In this document: positions 11,428-23,643 of the stretch, piece by piece | Layout: each line of letters opens with the position of its first letter | Position numbering within the stretch: the first letter of the stretch is position 1 | NCBI GenBank assembly: GCA_905250115.1 | Contig: CAJNOI010000066.1 | Span: forward strand, 198,145-262,144 | Length of the DNA stretch: 64,000 bases | Direction of reading: 5' to 3' | DNA from: Adineta steineri | Lineage: Eukaryota; Rotifera; Eurotatoria; Adinetida; Adinetidae | Position numbers and translations under genes: made by a program | Notes under the pieces: generated by a model | Told to the model about the DNA's origin: nothing | The model's database searches: none | The model's input: only the letters and a program-made list of their open reading frames with translations

Positions 11428-12612
11428 ATGACTAATTCCAGACACTTTTGGCGAATCAAGTTAATTTTTCTGATGCTAGCTCAATCCGTTTTCAGAAAAA
11501 AATGGGCTTTCTTGTTACTATTATTTGTGGCTTTTGTTATAATCTGGCTTAAAGGACAATTTCTTGTATTAAATCTAAAAACAACAACTAAATGGGGCTG
11601 CCAGAAGGATAAACTACTTTATCAACTCGACGAAAGCTTATTCTCTGTCGATAGGCAGAAATCAGGACGCATTCCTAAGCCGCGATGTTCTTCATTTGGA
11701 GAATGGCTGAATATGAAATGTACATCGTTTCAACTAGAAAATAACAAGCCGTATGTTGATTTTAAGCTGCGAGATCTGTTGACACTTGACTACTCTGGCA
11801 CTGAATATGTCAAAAACGACTCACGCTACATAGTGAATGGGGGAGCAGCAGATGGACGAACCATCGATCCTTTATATTCGTTATTTACCGAGTTCAATTT
11901 GCCTGGTATAGCCATTGAATTTTCAGAAGCGTTATTTAAACAGCTTCAGATTAACTTACCTGCTAAAAATATACGTAAGGTACAAGCTGCTTTAGAACCA
12001 CTCACAGTACAACGACTTTTCTTCGATAATAATGTTCCCGATGAACCCTTTATTTTTAAACTCGATATTGATGGATATGATTACACTATCGTTCGATCAT
12101 TGTTCATACATTTTTCGAATAAAACTCGAACTAATTTCAACCCCGCTTACGTCTTAGTCGAAATGAATGAAAAATTTCCACCTCCAATACATTACTACAC
12201 TCGCTATCGATCTGTTTATGCTTATCAACGTGATCATTTGTACGGCGTCAGTGTGACCGCATGGGTGGATCTACTCTCCTATCAGCTTGGTTACGTGCTC
12301 TTAGGCACTTATGATTGGAATAACTTGCTTTTTATTCGCTACGACTTAGCTATCAAGTTTAATATTCTGTATCAGATTCCACATAACAGCTGGGATGTTT
12401 GGTATCATGGCTACTGGAACAGGCCCGAAAGGGATATCAAGTTTCCCTGGAATAAAAACGTATTACACTGGAATTCTGATAACTTGACAATGATTGAAAA
12501 GTATAGAACGATCGAAAGTTATCTACAAAAGAGTCAAACATACTTGAAGAACGAACAGTGCACTTATTATATGGATATCGATTATCGATACATTCAGGTT
12601 TTGCCTGTATGA
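11428..12612 (+). CDS. FkbM-like type II membrane methyltransferase
   Basis: This is a single-exon frame of 394 aa. A short cytosolic N-terminus with basic residues (FRKK) precedes a membrane helix (WAFLLLLFVAFVIIWL, residues about 27-42). The rest should be lumenal. Residues about 136-150 (VNGGAADGRTID) match the glycine-rich SAM-binding loop, IAIEFSEALFKQL is the following acidic strand, and IFKLDIDGYDYTIV is the D-x-D/G-x-E-type motif of FkbM-family methyltransferases. FkbM enzymes O-methylate small molecules or sugars; in animals, related membrane-anchored proteins sit in the secretory pathway. The substrate here is unknown. The start at 11428 is preferred because the membrane anchor follows immediately. 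Absence of introns contrasts with its neighbours and may reflect retroposition or transfer. Confidence 0.65.
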   Translation: MTNSRHFWRIKLIFLMLAQSVFRKKWAFLLLLFVAFVIIWLKGQFLVLNLKTTTKWGCQKDKLLYQLDESLFSVDRQKSGRIPKPRCSSFGEWLNMKCTSFQLENNKPYVDFKLRDLLTLDYSGTEYVKNDSRYIVNGGAADGRTIDPLYSLFTEFNLPGIAIEFSEALFKQLQINLPAKNIRKVQAALEPLTVQRLFFDNNVPDEPFIFKLDIDGYDYTIVRSLFIHFSNKTRTNFNPAYVLVEMNEKFPPPIHYYTRYRSVYAYQRDHLYGVSVTAWVDLLSYQLGYVLLGTYDWNNLLFIRYDLAIKFNILYQIPHNSWDVWYHGYWNRPERDIKFPWNKNVLHWNSDNLTMIEKYRTIESYLQKSQTYLKNEQCTYYMDIDYRYIQVLPV

Positions 12613-12929
12613 CGAATTTTCGATATTTGATGTTTTTCTTTTGCAAGTATAGTTTGTAGAGCCTCGCAGTTTCAAGAGAAGTGGAACCGAAACATTCTTG
12701 GATCCAGATAAGTGAACGTTACGCTGCGCAAACTCCAAATTACTCTAAACGTGCTTCTAAGCTTTTCAAAGTGCACATTGTATCTAATAATATTTCTAGT
12801 TGTTTTTCAAAGTACTGCTGAAGTTCATTTTATATAATGGCTTATACGAGTTTCATGAAATCCCAAAAAACTGAAAAAGTTCCAAAAAATGTAAAGACTT
12901 GCAGACATTCAAATTTTCGAAAAAAATTC
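12613..12929. other. Short intergenic flank
   Basis: This is the 3' flank of the methyltransferase gene, reaching the TTAA target site of the foldback element at 12930. I see no gene. Confidence 0.5.
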
Positions 12930-15230
12930 TTAAGAGTACGTCTCTGAGAAATCCAGATGATCGTGAAAGTTCGACCTCTCAGATTTCGCTGATTTTTTTA
13001 TATGTTAGAGGTACTAGTGAGGTAAGTACCAGGTAAAAATTTTAGCTCGATCGGATCACTTTTTCCTACCGAAAAAGTCAATACACGAGCAGAATTTTTG
13101 ATATTTGTCAATTTCGACTTTTTCCGATTTTTTTTGATTTTTCAGGGATTTTCATGGAATATCCTTGAACAAAGGTGATTTGTTGATGCGATACCTATCA
13201 GAAGCTTTGATGAATCTCGAAAAACTTCTTAAAGATCAATAAAAACTTCAATATTGCTTGTCTCCCTAGATTTTCGGATCAAAATGTGGATCATTCCTAT
13301 ATTACGCGCCAACAAGCAAGCGCCCTAATATTTATACTGGTGATAGAGGACCCCAAGGTCTATCACCTAGAATGCCCAAAAGTTTTGGCTCTTCAAAAAA
13401 GTTAGGCATTTTTTGAAAAATGCTGATATACCCTATATACACGCTGTATAACCAATTTCTATAGTTTTGTTCCACTAACTTAGGTACTATACTATGGTTT
13501 GTCATCAAGATTCAACTAGAATATGATTCTAGTAAGTCTTTGTATCGTTTACTATCATTATTTATTATAAATAACATCTGGATAAGCCATGTTGATGCTA
13601 TCAACTGTTAATCATGAAATTGATCTTTTTCCAATTTTGATATATTTTTTGACAAAAACCGTTCTAAAATATTACATACGGATGTTACTGGTTTTCTTAA
13701 TCCCAAACTGTCCACCTATACGGCTATCACTTATTGTCCGCTGTGGACGTGTGTGGACCCCAGGTTCATGAAAGACAATTAAAATATAAAACTGTCATTG
13801 GTTTATTAGGGAACTACAGTAGTTCTAGAGAAGATTAAACTGCAAGAAGAACAAACAGAATTATAACTAGCGTGAACAATATTTATTCAGTCTTTTTGTA
13901 CCTTGTTGACATATTCTATTTATCGAAAGTTTCGGATCGTGTATCGCACACACAGCATCAATGAGTACTTTGAGGTGATTTTTCGCATTAGCAACAATAA
14001 GATCTGGTTGACTGATGTTATCAGTATATTCTACTAAATGTCATCAACACATATCTTGCAAGACAAGTTTGGGGCTAAAGTTAAGAGTACAAGACATTAA
14101 ACTGAATCTCACTGAGGTTCGAAGGAACCCAGGTACGCAACAAGTATTCATATGTACTTCAACGTTGCTCATCACATAAATAAATAAGAATAGCGAATGA
14201 CTAACGTTAGCAGCATACTCTACTACTTTTCGCTAAAGTGTATCCAGAGAAACGTGATTTGACTCTGACATTTTGTGTATATAATATTAAATGAAATGCT
14301 GAGGTCCGCCTGGCTCCCAGGCAGGTGTTTTAGTGTTAGATTTATGGCCTTCATATGTTTAATGTTGCTTAGTTGCAGTTGTTGAAAAAGCTAGGAGATC
14401 TAATACTTTGTTGATTTATGAAATTTCGAAAGAGATAAAACGTGGAACATGGGTTAATAGAAAACAGAAATAGAAAATACGAAGTCGGATTCATTCAATT
14501 AGATCAGTATCGAATTCCTTATCACCGCAACAGTTCCATACATGCAGAACTTCATTTGCTTTCAAGTCTACTCACTCTTATTCTTGTTGTATTTTGAAAT
14601 AATGATAGTAAACGATACAAAGACTTACTAGAATCATATTCTAGTTGAATCTTGATGACAAACCATAGTATAGTACCTAAGTTAGTGGAACAAAACTATA
14701 GAAATTGGTTATACAGCGTGTATATAGGGTATATCAGCATTTTTCAAAAAATGCCTAACTTTTTTGAAGAGCCAAAACTTTTGGGCATTCTAGGTGATAG
14801 ACCTTGGGGTCCTCTATCACCAGTATAAATATTAGGGCGCTTGCTTGTTGGCGCGTAATATAGGAATGATCCACATTTTGATCCGAAAATCTAGGGAGAC
14901 AAGCAATATTGAAGTTTTTATTGATCTTTAAGAAGTTTTTCGAGATTCATCAAAGCTTCTGATAGGTATCGCATCAACAAATCACCTTTGTTCAAGGATA
15001 TTCCATGAAAATCCCTGAAAAATCAAAAAAAATCGGAAAAAGTCGAAATTGACAAATATCAAAAATTCTGCTCGTGTATTGACTTTTTCGGTAGGAAAAA
15101 GTGATCCGATCGAGCTAAAATTTTTACCTGGTACTTACCTCACTAGTACCTCTAACATATAAAAAAATCAGCGAAATCTGAGAGGTCGAACTTTCACGAT
15201 CATCTGGATTTCTCAGAGACGTACTCTTAA
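12930..15230. mobile_element. 2.3-kb foldback transposon with TTAA target duplication
   Basis: The element is bounded by TTAA at 12930-12933 and 15227-15230. Its inverted arms start GAGTACGTCTCTGAGAAATC. Each arm is about 630 bp (12934-13564 and 14597-15226). I compared several stretches by eye and found no mismatch, so the insertion is recent or the arms are homogenised. The 1.03-kb centre holds no frame I recognise as a transposase; the longest frame is 60 aa. TTAA duplication is the hallmark of piggyBac-type transposases, but the ends do not start with the usual CCY, so that link is tentative. It is most likely a non-autonomous element mobilised in trans. Confidence 0.85.
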
Positions 15231-15316
15231 AGTTTTATAGGATCATAATAAAAAGCTATAAAAAAATTCCTGTATCGAAGAACAATGAAATAAATAGCGG
15301 ATTGTGTTATTTTAAT

Positions 15317-17999
15317 TTATTTTATTTTCGCACGTATTTGTTCGAGATAACTTTGAAACATTTGGACCTTCGGATGATCGGGTGCAAAGGTTTTACTAGC
15401 AATATCAACAGCACTTTGTTCATGCTTTAAAGCTGATTTATAATCTCCTTGATTTACGTATACCGTTGCTATGCTAGTATGCGTAACAGCAATATCAGGA
15501 TGAGAAGCTGGAAGACTTATCAGTTGAATTTCTAATGCTTTGTTAAAATATTCAAGTGCAGTGTCATATTCTTTCGTTGACTGATGATAAGCTCCTATAT
15601 TAATATAGAAAACAGCTAAATCAGGATGATGAGAGGGAAGAGTTTTTTGTTGAATTTCCAGTGTTTTTTGATAATATTCAAGTGCAGTTGAATAATTACT
15701 TATTGATTGATAGATAACACCTATATTATTATATGTGCTAGCCAATATTGGATGATAAGATGGAAGAGAATTCTTTTTAATATCAAGTGATTGTTCATAA
15801 AATGTTAGTGCTTTAGTATAATTTCCTAATTGTCTTTCCACATCTCCAAGATTATTACAAGTCGCAGCTAACGATGGATGACCTTCACGAAGAGATTTTA
15901 CTTGAATTTCAAGTGCCTTTTGGTAATATTCCAATGCAGTTTGATGTTTTCCCATTAATTGACATACATGACCGTGATTATTATAACATATTGCAAGTGA
16001 TGGATGATTACTAGAAAGTGTTTCTTGTTGAATTTCAATTGCTTTTCGATAGTAGGAAAGAGCAGTTGGATAATTAGCCAAAGATCGATGAGTCCTGCCC
16101 ATATTTGTATATGTTATAGCTATTTCAGGATGATTTTCTGAAAATGCTTTTTCTTGTATTTCAAGTGCTTTTTGATAATAAGAAAGTGCATTTGCATATT
16201 CTCCCATCTGTTGATGAACATCACCAATATTGTTATAAGTACAACATAACCATGGGTGATTACATGAATATGTTTTTAATTTAATATCAAGTGATTTTTG
16301 TAAATATGATGTTGCTAGAGAATAATCTCCTAGTTCCCAATGAATACGACCTATATTATTATAAGGAATAGCTACTGGTCCATCACTAGTAGAATATTTT
16401 TTCAAACGAATATATAAAGCTCTTTCAAAATATTGTAATGCTAGAGAAAAATTTCCCATCAATCGTTGAAGTTCACCAATATTATTATATGCAATCGCAA
16501 ACTCTTGATGATCAGATGAAAGAGTCTTTCTTTTAATTGAAAGTGCTTGTTGATGAAATTTCGATGCATTTGCAAAATTAGCAAGTGATTCACTAGCTAG
16601 TGCCATATTATTATAAGTAATAGCTAATGATAAATCATCTGGAAAAAGATATTGTTTTTTCATTTTTAAAGTTTTTTTATGCACAGAAAGTGCATTAGAA
16701 TAATTTCCTAGTTGCCTTTGAACTTCACCATAGTTATTATAAGAAGAACGAAGTAGATGATGACTAGAAGATTGTTGCTGTTGGATTTCGATTGATTTTT
16801 CATAACGTGTATTTGCAGATTTATAATCTCCAAATTCATTATCAATATTTCCTAATTCAATATAAATACGTGATCGTGTCGATATATCATTTTCAGGTGT
16901 TAATTCAAATATTTTATTATGAATAGTTTTTGCTTGATCAAAATCGCCTATAACAGACATTAATTGTGCAAGTCTTAACCAACCAACTGTTTCTCGAGTT
17001 TCATGTCGTAATAAATCAGTAAGACATGTTACTTGTTCATCCTTATTTGATGTTAACGTAAGGTCTACTTCCCATGATCGTTCTGTAATTTGTTTCATAT
17101 CAACAATACGAAATATACTATGCATGAAAAAAATAAAAGATTTCTGTTCATCACCAGAATCATTGTCATTTTGAAAGGAAGCGAAAGATGTTGATGTACG
17201 TTTCGATTCAATTCTAATACGAAATAAAATATTAATCATGAGGTTATTCGAATGACTCTGTATCTCATGATCAGAATCTGCTATGATAAAATTATTAAAT
17301 GATAAAAGATTTCCTTTGTTATTTTTAATGTTTTCCAATTCTTCATTTGTAACTTGATAATTTCGATAAACAATTATCGGTAATTTATTTGTTTTTAATG
17401 TATTCATTTGTAAAAATTTTAATTGTTGATAAAGATCTTTTATAAAAAATGCCATTTTCATAAAAACTTCAAGATCTTTGGTTTCGAATGCTTGATTAAG
17501 CATACAACGAATAAAATTAGTCATTGTATACCACCAAATCGGTGTATGTCCATGATAATTTTGTGCAAATTCATCAATCAGTTTTAATTCATTTGTATTA
17601 TTCAAATAATATTTACGAGAAAATTCAGCTAAATTTTTCAAAAGTTCTTTATGAACGTCTCTTTCACATTTAAAATTAATAATAATTAATTTAACCATCG
17701 TCCAATAAATAAATAGTTGATTAAGTTGTTTTAAATCATTCGTTGTATATTTACCTGAGGGTATAATACTCATCAGAAGTGAATCATGCAAGTATTGTTT
17801 GTCGTCACGTTTCACTAAATTAAAAAATCTAGTTTTCAGTAAACACACATTTGATTTTCTCACCGTTTTGAGATTGAGAAGAATGAGATATTTTATGTGT
17901 TCTATAGTTGGAAGCTACTGGGGTTGATACTGTTGTTTCTTCATAGTCGATTTGTGTTACGGAGACGCAAGATTGTCGTTTTGAAATAGTAGTTCCCAT
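15317..17999 (-). CDS. TPR protein with degenerate ART-like domain
   Basis: Exon 1 (17999-17864) encodes MGTTISKRQS..., which fits an N-myristoylation signal (Gly2, Ser6). A 35-bp intron (17863-17829) joins it in frame to the main exon. The N-terminal third resembles the helical and mono-ADP-ribosyltransferase region of bdelloid ART/TPR proteins, with YHGHTPIWWYT, then VYRNYQ at the usual Arg site and FNNFIIADS where an STS motif is expected. The Glu-x-Glu site reads DEQKSF, so the NAD-transferase activity is probably lost. The C-terminal two thirds is 13 TPRs; 11 have the 42-residue spacing of kinesin-light-chain repeats (AITYNNIG..H...G.Y..AL.YYQKALEI). The role is probably as a protein scaffold. 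The stop lies only 87 bp from the foldback element. Confidence 0.8.
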
Positions 18000-18669
18000 T
18001 ATTATTTTAGATGGTTGTAAATGTGTTGACTATTGTGTGTAGGTATTAAACGTTACTTGTTTGCTGTTGTTGTATTAGTATTATCTTCAAAGAAGAAAAG
18101 CAAATGAAGTAAGGTTTTTCATTGAAAAATACAATATAAAGTCTCGATGTGGGTACTCTATTCAACTCACACCCGCACCCTTTATATTAAATACTCACGA
18201 TTGTATCATTGCTAAATGAAATAAATCTTTTAAATCACTCACTATATATATATATTCAGAATGTAAAGAGTATTCTTCCAACTTACTCTGCTTTCACTTA
18301 TTTTTATGACGTCAAACAAACAAAACACGTAAGATTCTCTATTCTACTTACATACCCTTAAGACGCAGTTACAAATTTTTGAGACGGGGAAGGACCAAAG
18401 TGGTTGGAATGTTTCAACGACAAAATCTTCCAATCACCTTTCAGTGTTTAGAGCGATTGAGACTAATGTACACAAAAGAATGACTAATGTATGAAATCGA
18501 TTATTCATTTGCTTTGAAATACAAACAAATACTTTTTTACTTGGAAAAAAAAGACAATAACATTTCAGACACTATACTACTCTGCATTGAAATTCGAATG
18601 TATATAAAGAGAAGTGAAAAAGCTGACAATTGAATATATTCGATAAAAATCAGAGAATAGTGACAATAA
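18000..18669. other. Intergenic between divergent genes
   Basis: These 670 bp separate the TPR gene (minus) from the stalk gene (plus) and must contain both promoters. There is a telomere-like palindrome at 18146-18181 (GATGTGGGTACTC ... CACACCCGCACCC) and a short (TA)n run near 18241. No other structure is clear. Confidence 0.5.
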
Positions 18670-20706
18670 ATGGCTGGAACTGAAGAAATTGCAGTAGTTA
18701 TTGCTCCGTTGGAATTTCCAGAATCGCCCGTCTCTTGCAAACCAGATCCCACTAAACCACCACCTTCAAAACGTCGGTATGTTTTTTTCTATTTTATTGT
18801 GCAAATTCACTGGCGACCTACTAAATCCCTTCAATATGTACGTGAAGATGAACGAGAGATTAGTCATTTAAAAAAATGAGAAAAGAAAACTACTAGAGGG
18901 TATGGGAGTGTGTATGCATGGGGATATAAGGAGCATACAACACCCACACCCTCACTCTAATGAAGTAATTATTCTCTTTAAACTGAATATTTGTCCATTT
19001 TAGATGTGGAGGTTTCTGTTGTTCACCATTGTGCTGCATTCTTTTGGGTTTATTGTTGCTGTTATTAGTGGGAGGTGGAATTACAGCTGGAATTCTGATT
19101 TCAAAAAAGCTAGGTAATGAGCAAGTCCAAGAGAGAAAAGTGGATCCAAAAATATCCAACAGTATTTCTATAGTTCCAAAAAATTCGTGTTTTTCCCTTG
19201 ATCTAAACAACATCTTCGACATTAGTAATTTATCTGGACACAGTAGTGTCATCTACATCAAATAGGAACCCTCCGCAAACGTTTATATTATTGACAAATA
19301 TATTTTTATAATTATGTGTAGATACGACAACGACCAGCACGACTAGTACGACTAGCACGACTAGTACGACTAGTACAACTAGTACGACTAGTACAACTAG
19401 TACGACTAGTACAACTAGTACGACTAGTACAACTAGTACGACGACAACAACCAGTACGACAAGTGTTAGTGGGACATCTGGTAAGTCTAAAATATACTTA
19501 GAAGTACGCAAAAGTAGTCGCAAAGCTACCTTATTTTCTTATAGAGTGCTTGAGAGAATTTTCTTTCTTTGTGAGGTGATAGAGAAAACGAAAGTTCGTT
19601 CTTTTGCGCTATTTCATCTTTATTCAACTGGTATTATAACAATAAAATTTCGATAAGAATTCTTTGAGGGTGGGTGTGGGTGTGAATGCGGCTAATGGAA
19701 AGATTAGTTCACATCCAAACCACTGGTATCTAAGATGTCTGATATCGATTAAAGTTCACGAGTCCGGGGCTAGCAGTAAATATTCAGAGAGAAAATAAAA
19801 GAAAGAACAGCCGCGTAATCTGCACGAGCGCTTGATAGCCAATAAAATATTTGTTAGGACACGAAAATATTTTTGTGTGTAGCAAAAATTATCTTCTATC
19901 TAATGGTCGACTGTAAGAAGTGTGCTCATCTATATTTTGTTATAACACATAAAACATTGAGTCTGATCAGTATTTTATTCGTATTGTTTCTACAAACGTG
20001 ATTTTTAATAAATTTCCATTTTCCAAAAACATGAAATTAAAAAAGACCAAATCTGAGTACACCATCGGTAAGAGCATATTGAAATACATATGTTCAGGCT
20101 TACTATTCGTTATCACTCGATGAAAATATATATAAAAACTAAAAAACGGGCGATTCTTATAATTTTTGCCAGCACTGTATATAGTTTGCTAATTTAATAA
20201 TTTAACATGTAGGATGTGCAACTGGCAGTGTACTTTTAACATTTGATGATCTAACATTCGGGCCAGACGTATTCATACCGAACAGTTATGATAATACATG
20301 TATTGGTTGGACAAATGGGGCTGCCTTCGTCAGTTCCTATTTATACAATGCGAGTGGATACAATACATCTACTGTCAGCGGAAATGTTACATCGTTTAAC
20401 GCATATGGTGATCCGATGACTATGATAAGTGCCAACGGTCGTCCTTTTACTTTATATTCTGCTTCAATGGCTGCAGCATGGTATGATAATTTGCAATTAA
20501 CGGTTGTTGGATATCGTTCAAATATCGTTGTTGCAAACAGTACTTTTATACTTCAAGTATTTACATTGTCCAATATAGCATTCACTGGATATTCAGGAAT
20601 AGACAAAGTTGTATTTACAACGGCAGGGGGAATACAAAATCCAAATGTTTATGGTGGAAGTGGAACACAGTATGGAATGGATAATCTTCTACTGAGCTTT
20701 CCGTGA
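18670..20706 (+). CDS. Thr/Ser-stalk single-pass membrane protein
   Basis: Four exons join in frame: 18670-18776, 19004-19113, 19322-19480, 20213-20706. The protein begins MAGTEEIAVVIAPLEF, a short proline-rich cytosolic tail. A Cys-cluster (CGGFCCSPLCC) and a membrane helix (LLGLLLLLLVGGGITAGIL) follow. Exon 3 is almost pure Thr-Ser (TTSTTSTT...), a mucin-like stalk encoded by a tandem repeat. Exon 4 is a 160-aa beta-rich domain starting CATGSVLLTFDDL and ending QYGMDNLLLSFP, with several N-glycosylation sites. No signal peptide is present, so it is a type II protein with the stalk outside. Splice phases are 2, 1, 1, identical to the FG-GAP gene at 38970. The ectodomain is unrecognised; the TFDD...GMDNLL pattern resembles carbohydrate-binding or PEP-CTERM-like sandwich domains. 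Confidence 0.75.
18895..18957. repeat. Telomere-like palindrome in intron 1
   Basis: The arms are GAGGGTATGGGAGTGTG and CACCCACACCCTCACTC, with a 30-bp spacer. It lies wholly inside the first intron of the stalk gene. Confidence 0.65.
19322..19450 (+). repeat. Coding minisatellite (TTS)n
   Basis: Nine-base units ACGACTAGT and ACAACTAGT alternate, giving an 18-bp higher-order repeat over about 125 bp inside the stalk exon. Each 9-bp unit adds Thr-Thr-Ser, so copy-number change keeps the frame and only alters stalk length. Confidence 0.85.
19663..19724. repeat. Telomere-like palindrome in intron 3
   Basis: It starts TTTGAGGGTGGGTGTGGG and its opposing arm reads TTCACATCCAAACCAC. It lies inside the 732-bp last intron of the stalk gene. 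Confidence 0.65.
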
Positions 20707-20894
20707 ATATGAAGCTTATACAATCTTTTTTCTCTCAATTGAACATTACATGGACTAAGTTTTGGATGTAAAAATTTTTTTTCATAAGGTTTTAATAAAG
20801 TAATCAAGACGCAATGCAATTTCTGATGATTCCCAGTAACTGCCAAGATGTTTAGGATCCATCGGAAACTATTAAAATTTACAGAATATATAAG

Positions 20895-20950
20895 GATAGG
20901 ATGTGGATGTGGGCATTCTGCTCAACTCACATTCACACCAACATGCTCAA
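20895..20950. repeat. Telomere-like palindrome
   Basis: The GT arm is GGATGTGGATGTGGGC and the CA arm is CTCACATTCACACCAACATG. The spacer is about 10 bp. Confidence 0.6.
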
Positions 20951-21350
20951 TAATACTTATATTATTTTTTCGCATAGAGTTTAAAAATGAGTAAGTTTTT
21001 GAATTTGCATTCTAATCCATTACAGTAAATGAAAAGTCTTGCTCGACAGGAATGTGCTTAAGGAATGAAAATATTATATTCACACTCATGCTCTCAAGAT
21101 GTATTGATATTTTGTTCAATCAATCATATTCTATTAATGTGTATTATCGTTAGATAAATATTAATTCTTCAAGAATTGATAAGTGCTCAAGATATATACT
21201 AAGAGTACAAATAAACTATTTGTTTATTCATGGTCGATGCACAATCAAAAAAAAACAAACATCGATTTATTCCTCATCTACTGATTACAGAATGTATCGT
21301 CATATTTATTTAAATGGTAATGGAATTGCTCGACGAACACAGATTTCATT

Positions 21351-21420
21351 GTTTGGGTGTAGGTGTGGGTGTGGATACTCTATTCACCTAGCACCCACAT
21401 CCACACTCACACGCACTCGA
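21351..21420. repeat. Telomere-like palindrome
   Basis: The GT arm is GTTTGGGTGTAGGTGTGGGT. The CA arm is GCACCCACATCCACACTCAC. The middle, GGATACTCTATTCACC, is close to the spacers at 18160 and 20920, suggesting one shared ancestor. Confidence 0.65.
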
Positions 21421-21668
21421 AATCAAATACCTAGTCTTTCTCTAATTTTTTTTTTGTAATATATATAAATATATTTATATTTTGTGTGTGTGTGTGTGTA
21501 TACCAGTAATTATTTTGTATTTTGACTTTTGTGATAAAACAAAACAAAGCAAATAAATAAAGTCTTAACATAGTAATAAATTCTTCGAAGAATCAAACTT
21601 TATTGATTTTCAGTTATTTTATAAGATAAATATTTTTCAAATTAGTTAAGAATATTTTGTATATAATG

Positions 21669-21741
21669 AAGGGTGTAAGTACGTGCGCATGAACAAAGAT
21701 GTGGAAAGTATAGTCAGCTTTCATCCACATCCTCATCCATC
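21669..21741. repeat. Degenerate telomere-like palindrome
   Basis: The arms AAGGGTGTAAGTACGTG and ATCCACATCCTCATCC are weakly complementary. Confidence 0.5.
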
Positions 21742-23270
21742 AATTTAATCAAAGACATCCATTGTGATTGACAATTCGTCGCTGTCGGATTGATTGAAAG
21801 AAACATCCATCTTCAGAGTTTTGTTTTTGCATGTATTGAATTTCGAGCTCAATTAATGCGCCTTTTTCATGTCTCTTAGAAAAAGACATTGTATCGCGAT
21901 GGACAATTCTGCTCTTTATATATCTGTTACAAAATATTTATTGCATAGAGAAACAAGGAACGTGATTAAAAGTGAGTCCTGACGAAGCAGGTTATTTGAC
22001 AGGTTCAAATAAAAAAATATCAAACTAATCATGACTTATTGATTGACGTCAATCATTTGTTGACGATGATTTTTAATATCGTATTTTTATTAAAAACACG
22101 ACTGATGATTGACATCAATATTGTTCAATTTTTCTTTATCTTCATCATGTTCTTCACTAAAATTATAGATTTTTCTATAAAATTAAAAAAAAGAAAAGGA
22201 TCATGTCGAGTTTAAATTCCATTCTATACTTTCGAAAACGAGCAAATTCAATGGAAAATGTTAAATTAAATAATCAATTCTGTTCATTAGTCAGATCCGA
22301 AATCAATGATGTGCTTTATCTATGACGAAACCTTCTCTATAACACTACTTTATCTTTTTCTGTGTTAGTTAGGAACCAATGAACGAGAGAAAGAGAGAGA
22401 GATAAGTAGAAAGAAAATCTACAACGAGTGTTATTTTGTTTCATCGAAGGCAAAGAGGAAGATTATTTTACCAGTTGAGTGATTTATCAAAAAACAAAAT
22501 CTTGTTGATCGATATAGGATATTTATGTATTTATTATTATTCTTTTTCTGATTCTCAACAATGAACCATCATGTAAATACTCTTATTTATCACATTTCAA
22601 AGATTGGTCATTGCACAAATGATATTATTCGTTTAGCGTTTTAGTTGAATAAAAGGGAGTGAAATAATAGATTATAGAGTTTGACAGGAATTTCTGTTAC
22701 AATTATATTCAAAAGTGATGGTTCTCATCTCTTACAGCGATTATGGGAGATTGTTTGTGGCTTGAAGAATGAGTGTACTTTAAGTTTAAAAGTATAAGTT
22801 GAAATGCCGATAGACAGTATTGTAGATATCTGAGTTGGTATCGATTCATAGTTTCAAAAACGATTAAAAAGTTGAACATTGCTGAAATCTTCTCTCGATA
22901 TCAAATTTATTTGTAGATCTTGAGATGAGAATCAGACACAAGGGAAAGGAAAGAAATCTATTTCATCATATCACATGATAACAAATGAAAAAAAAGGATT
23001 AATTGACTTTCCCAGATGAAATCAAAATCAAATGAACAAAAGATGAGCAGGTTAATGGATATGAAAACAAAGTCTTGTGGAATTATTTGACTATTGTGGT
23101 TTGAGATAAGACGGAGATCCATCTATCTCATACAGATCACCATCTCCATTATATAAAAAAATACTATGACTAATAAAATAATAATATTGTGTTTGATATA
23201 CTCATAGAGTTTTATACATAAAAATAGAAGTGAGGTATGAAGTCAGTTGATCATCCACTTCTAGAGATGT

Positions 23271-23446
23271 AACGAGTCCGAACCCTGACTGGGACTCTCG
23301 GGCTCAGTCAAGACTCGTGTTTGGTCAGGGCTCTGGTGTGAGGATGAGTACGGGTGTGGGTGTCGGTGTGGTGAGCGCGGGTACTATCCTTTTCACTCTT
23401 GTTCACAATTTCATCCACACTCTCACCCACACCCTCACCCTTTTCT
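23271..23446. mobile_element. Dispersed miniature element, copy 1 (one end)
   Basis: It begins CTAGAGATGTAACGAG and carries GACTCTCGGGCTC, a GTGTGGGTGTCGGTGTGG arm, then TGGTGAGCGCGGGTACTATC-CTTTTCACTC and a CACCCACACCC arm. The same order of blocks occurs at 36542-36730. The right terminal repeat seen in that copy is missing here, so this one is truncated. Confidence 0.65.
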
Positions 23447-23643
23447 TATCTTTAAAAGTAAAATGATTTTTTTCTAGGTAGTTTTATTTTGGAAAAAACA
23501 CAACATACGCAAGTTTAGCGTAATTCAGTAGTGCACATTGCATTGAACGCAGAATTATTTTCCAAAGAACAATCTTTTGAAAGTCCAAAAAACAGACCAA
23601 ACATTATTGATCACATTACATTTATATATAGTCATCGGTAACA

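Larger units (their letters stand above)
20707..23643. other. Intergenic, rich in telomere-like palindromes
   Basis: No gene is visible in 2.9 kb. Palindromes of the telomere-like family lie at 20895-20950, 21351-21420 and 21669-21741, with a weaker half-site at 21064-21101 and the larger element at 23271-23446. A (TG)n run is at 21483-21499. A self-complementary TGACGTCA occurs near 22045. Confidence 0.55.

Noticed and set aside
19230..19523. Minus-strand frame of about 97 aa made of Val-Leu repeats
   Set aside because: It is the antisense of the Thr-Ser stalk minisatellite, so its hydrophobic repeats are a shadow.
22035..22115. Self-complementary TGACGTCA surrounded by further inverted words
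   Set aside because: It resembles a CRE site, but a single 8-bp match in intergenic DNA without a nearby gene start is not evidence.
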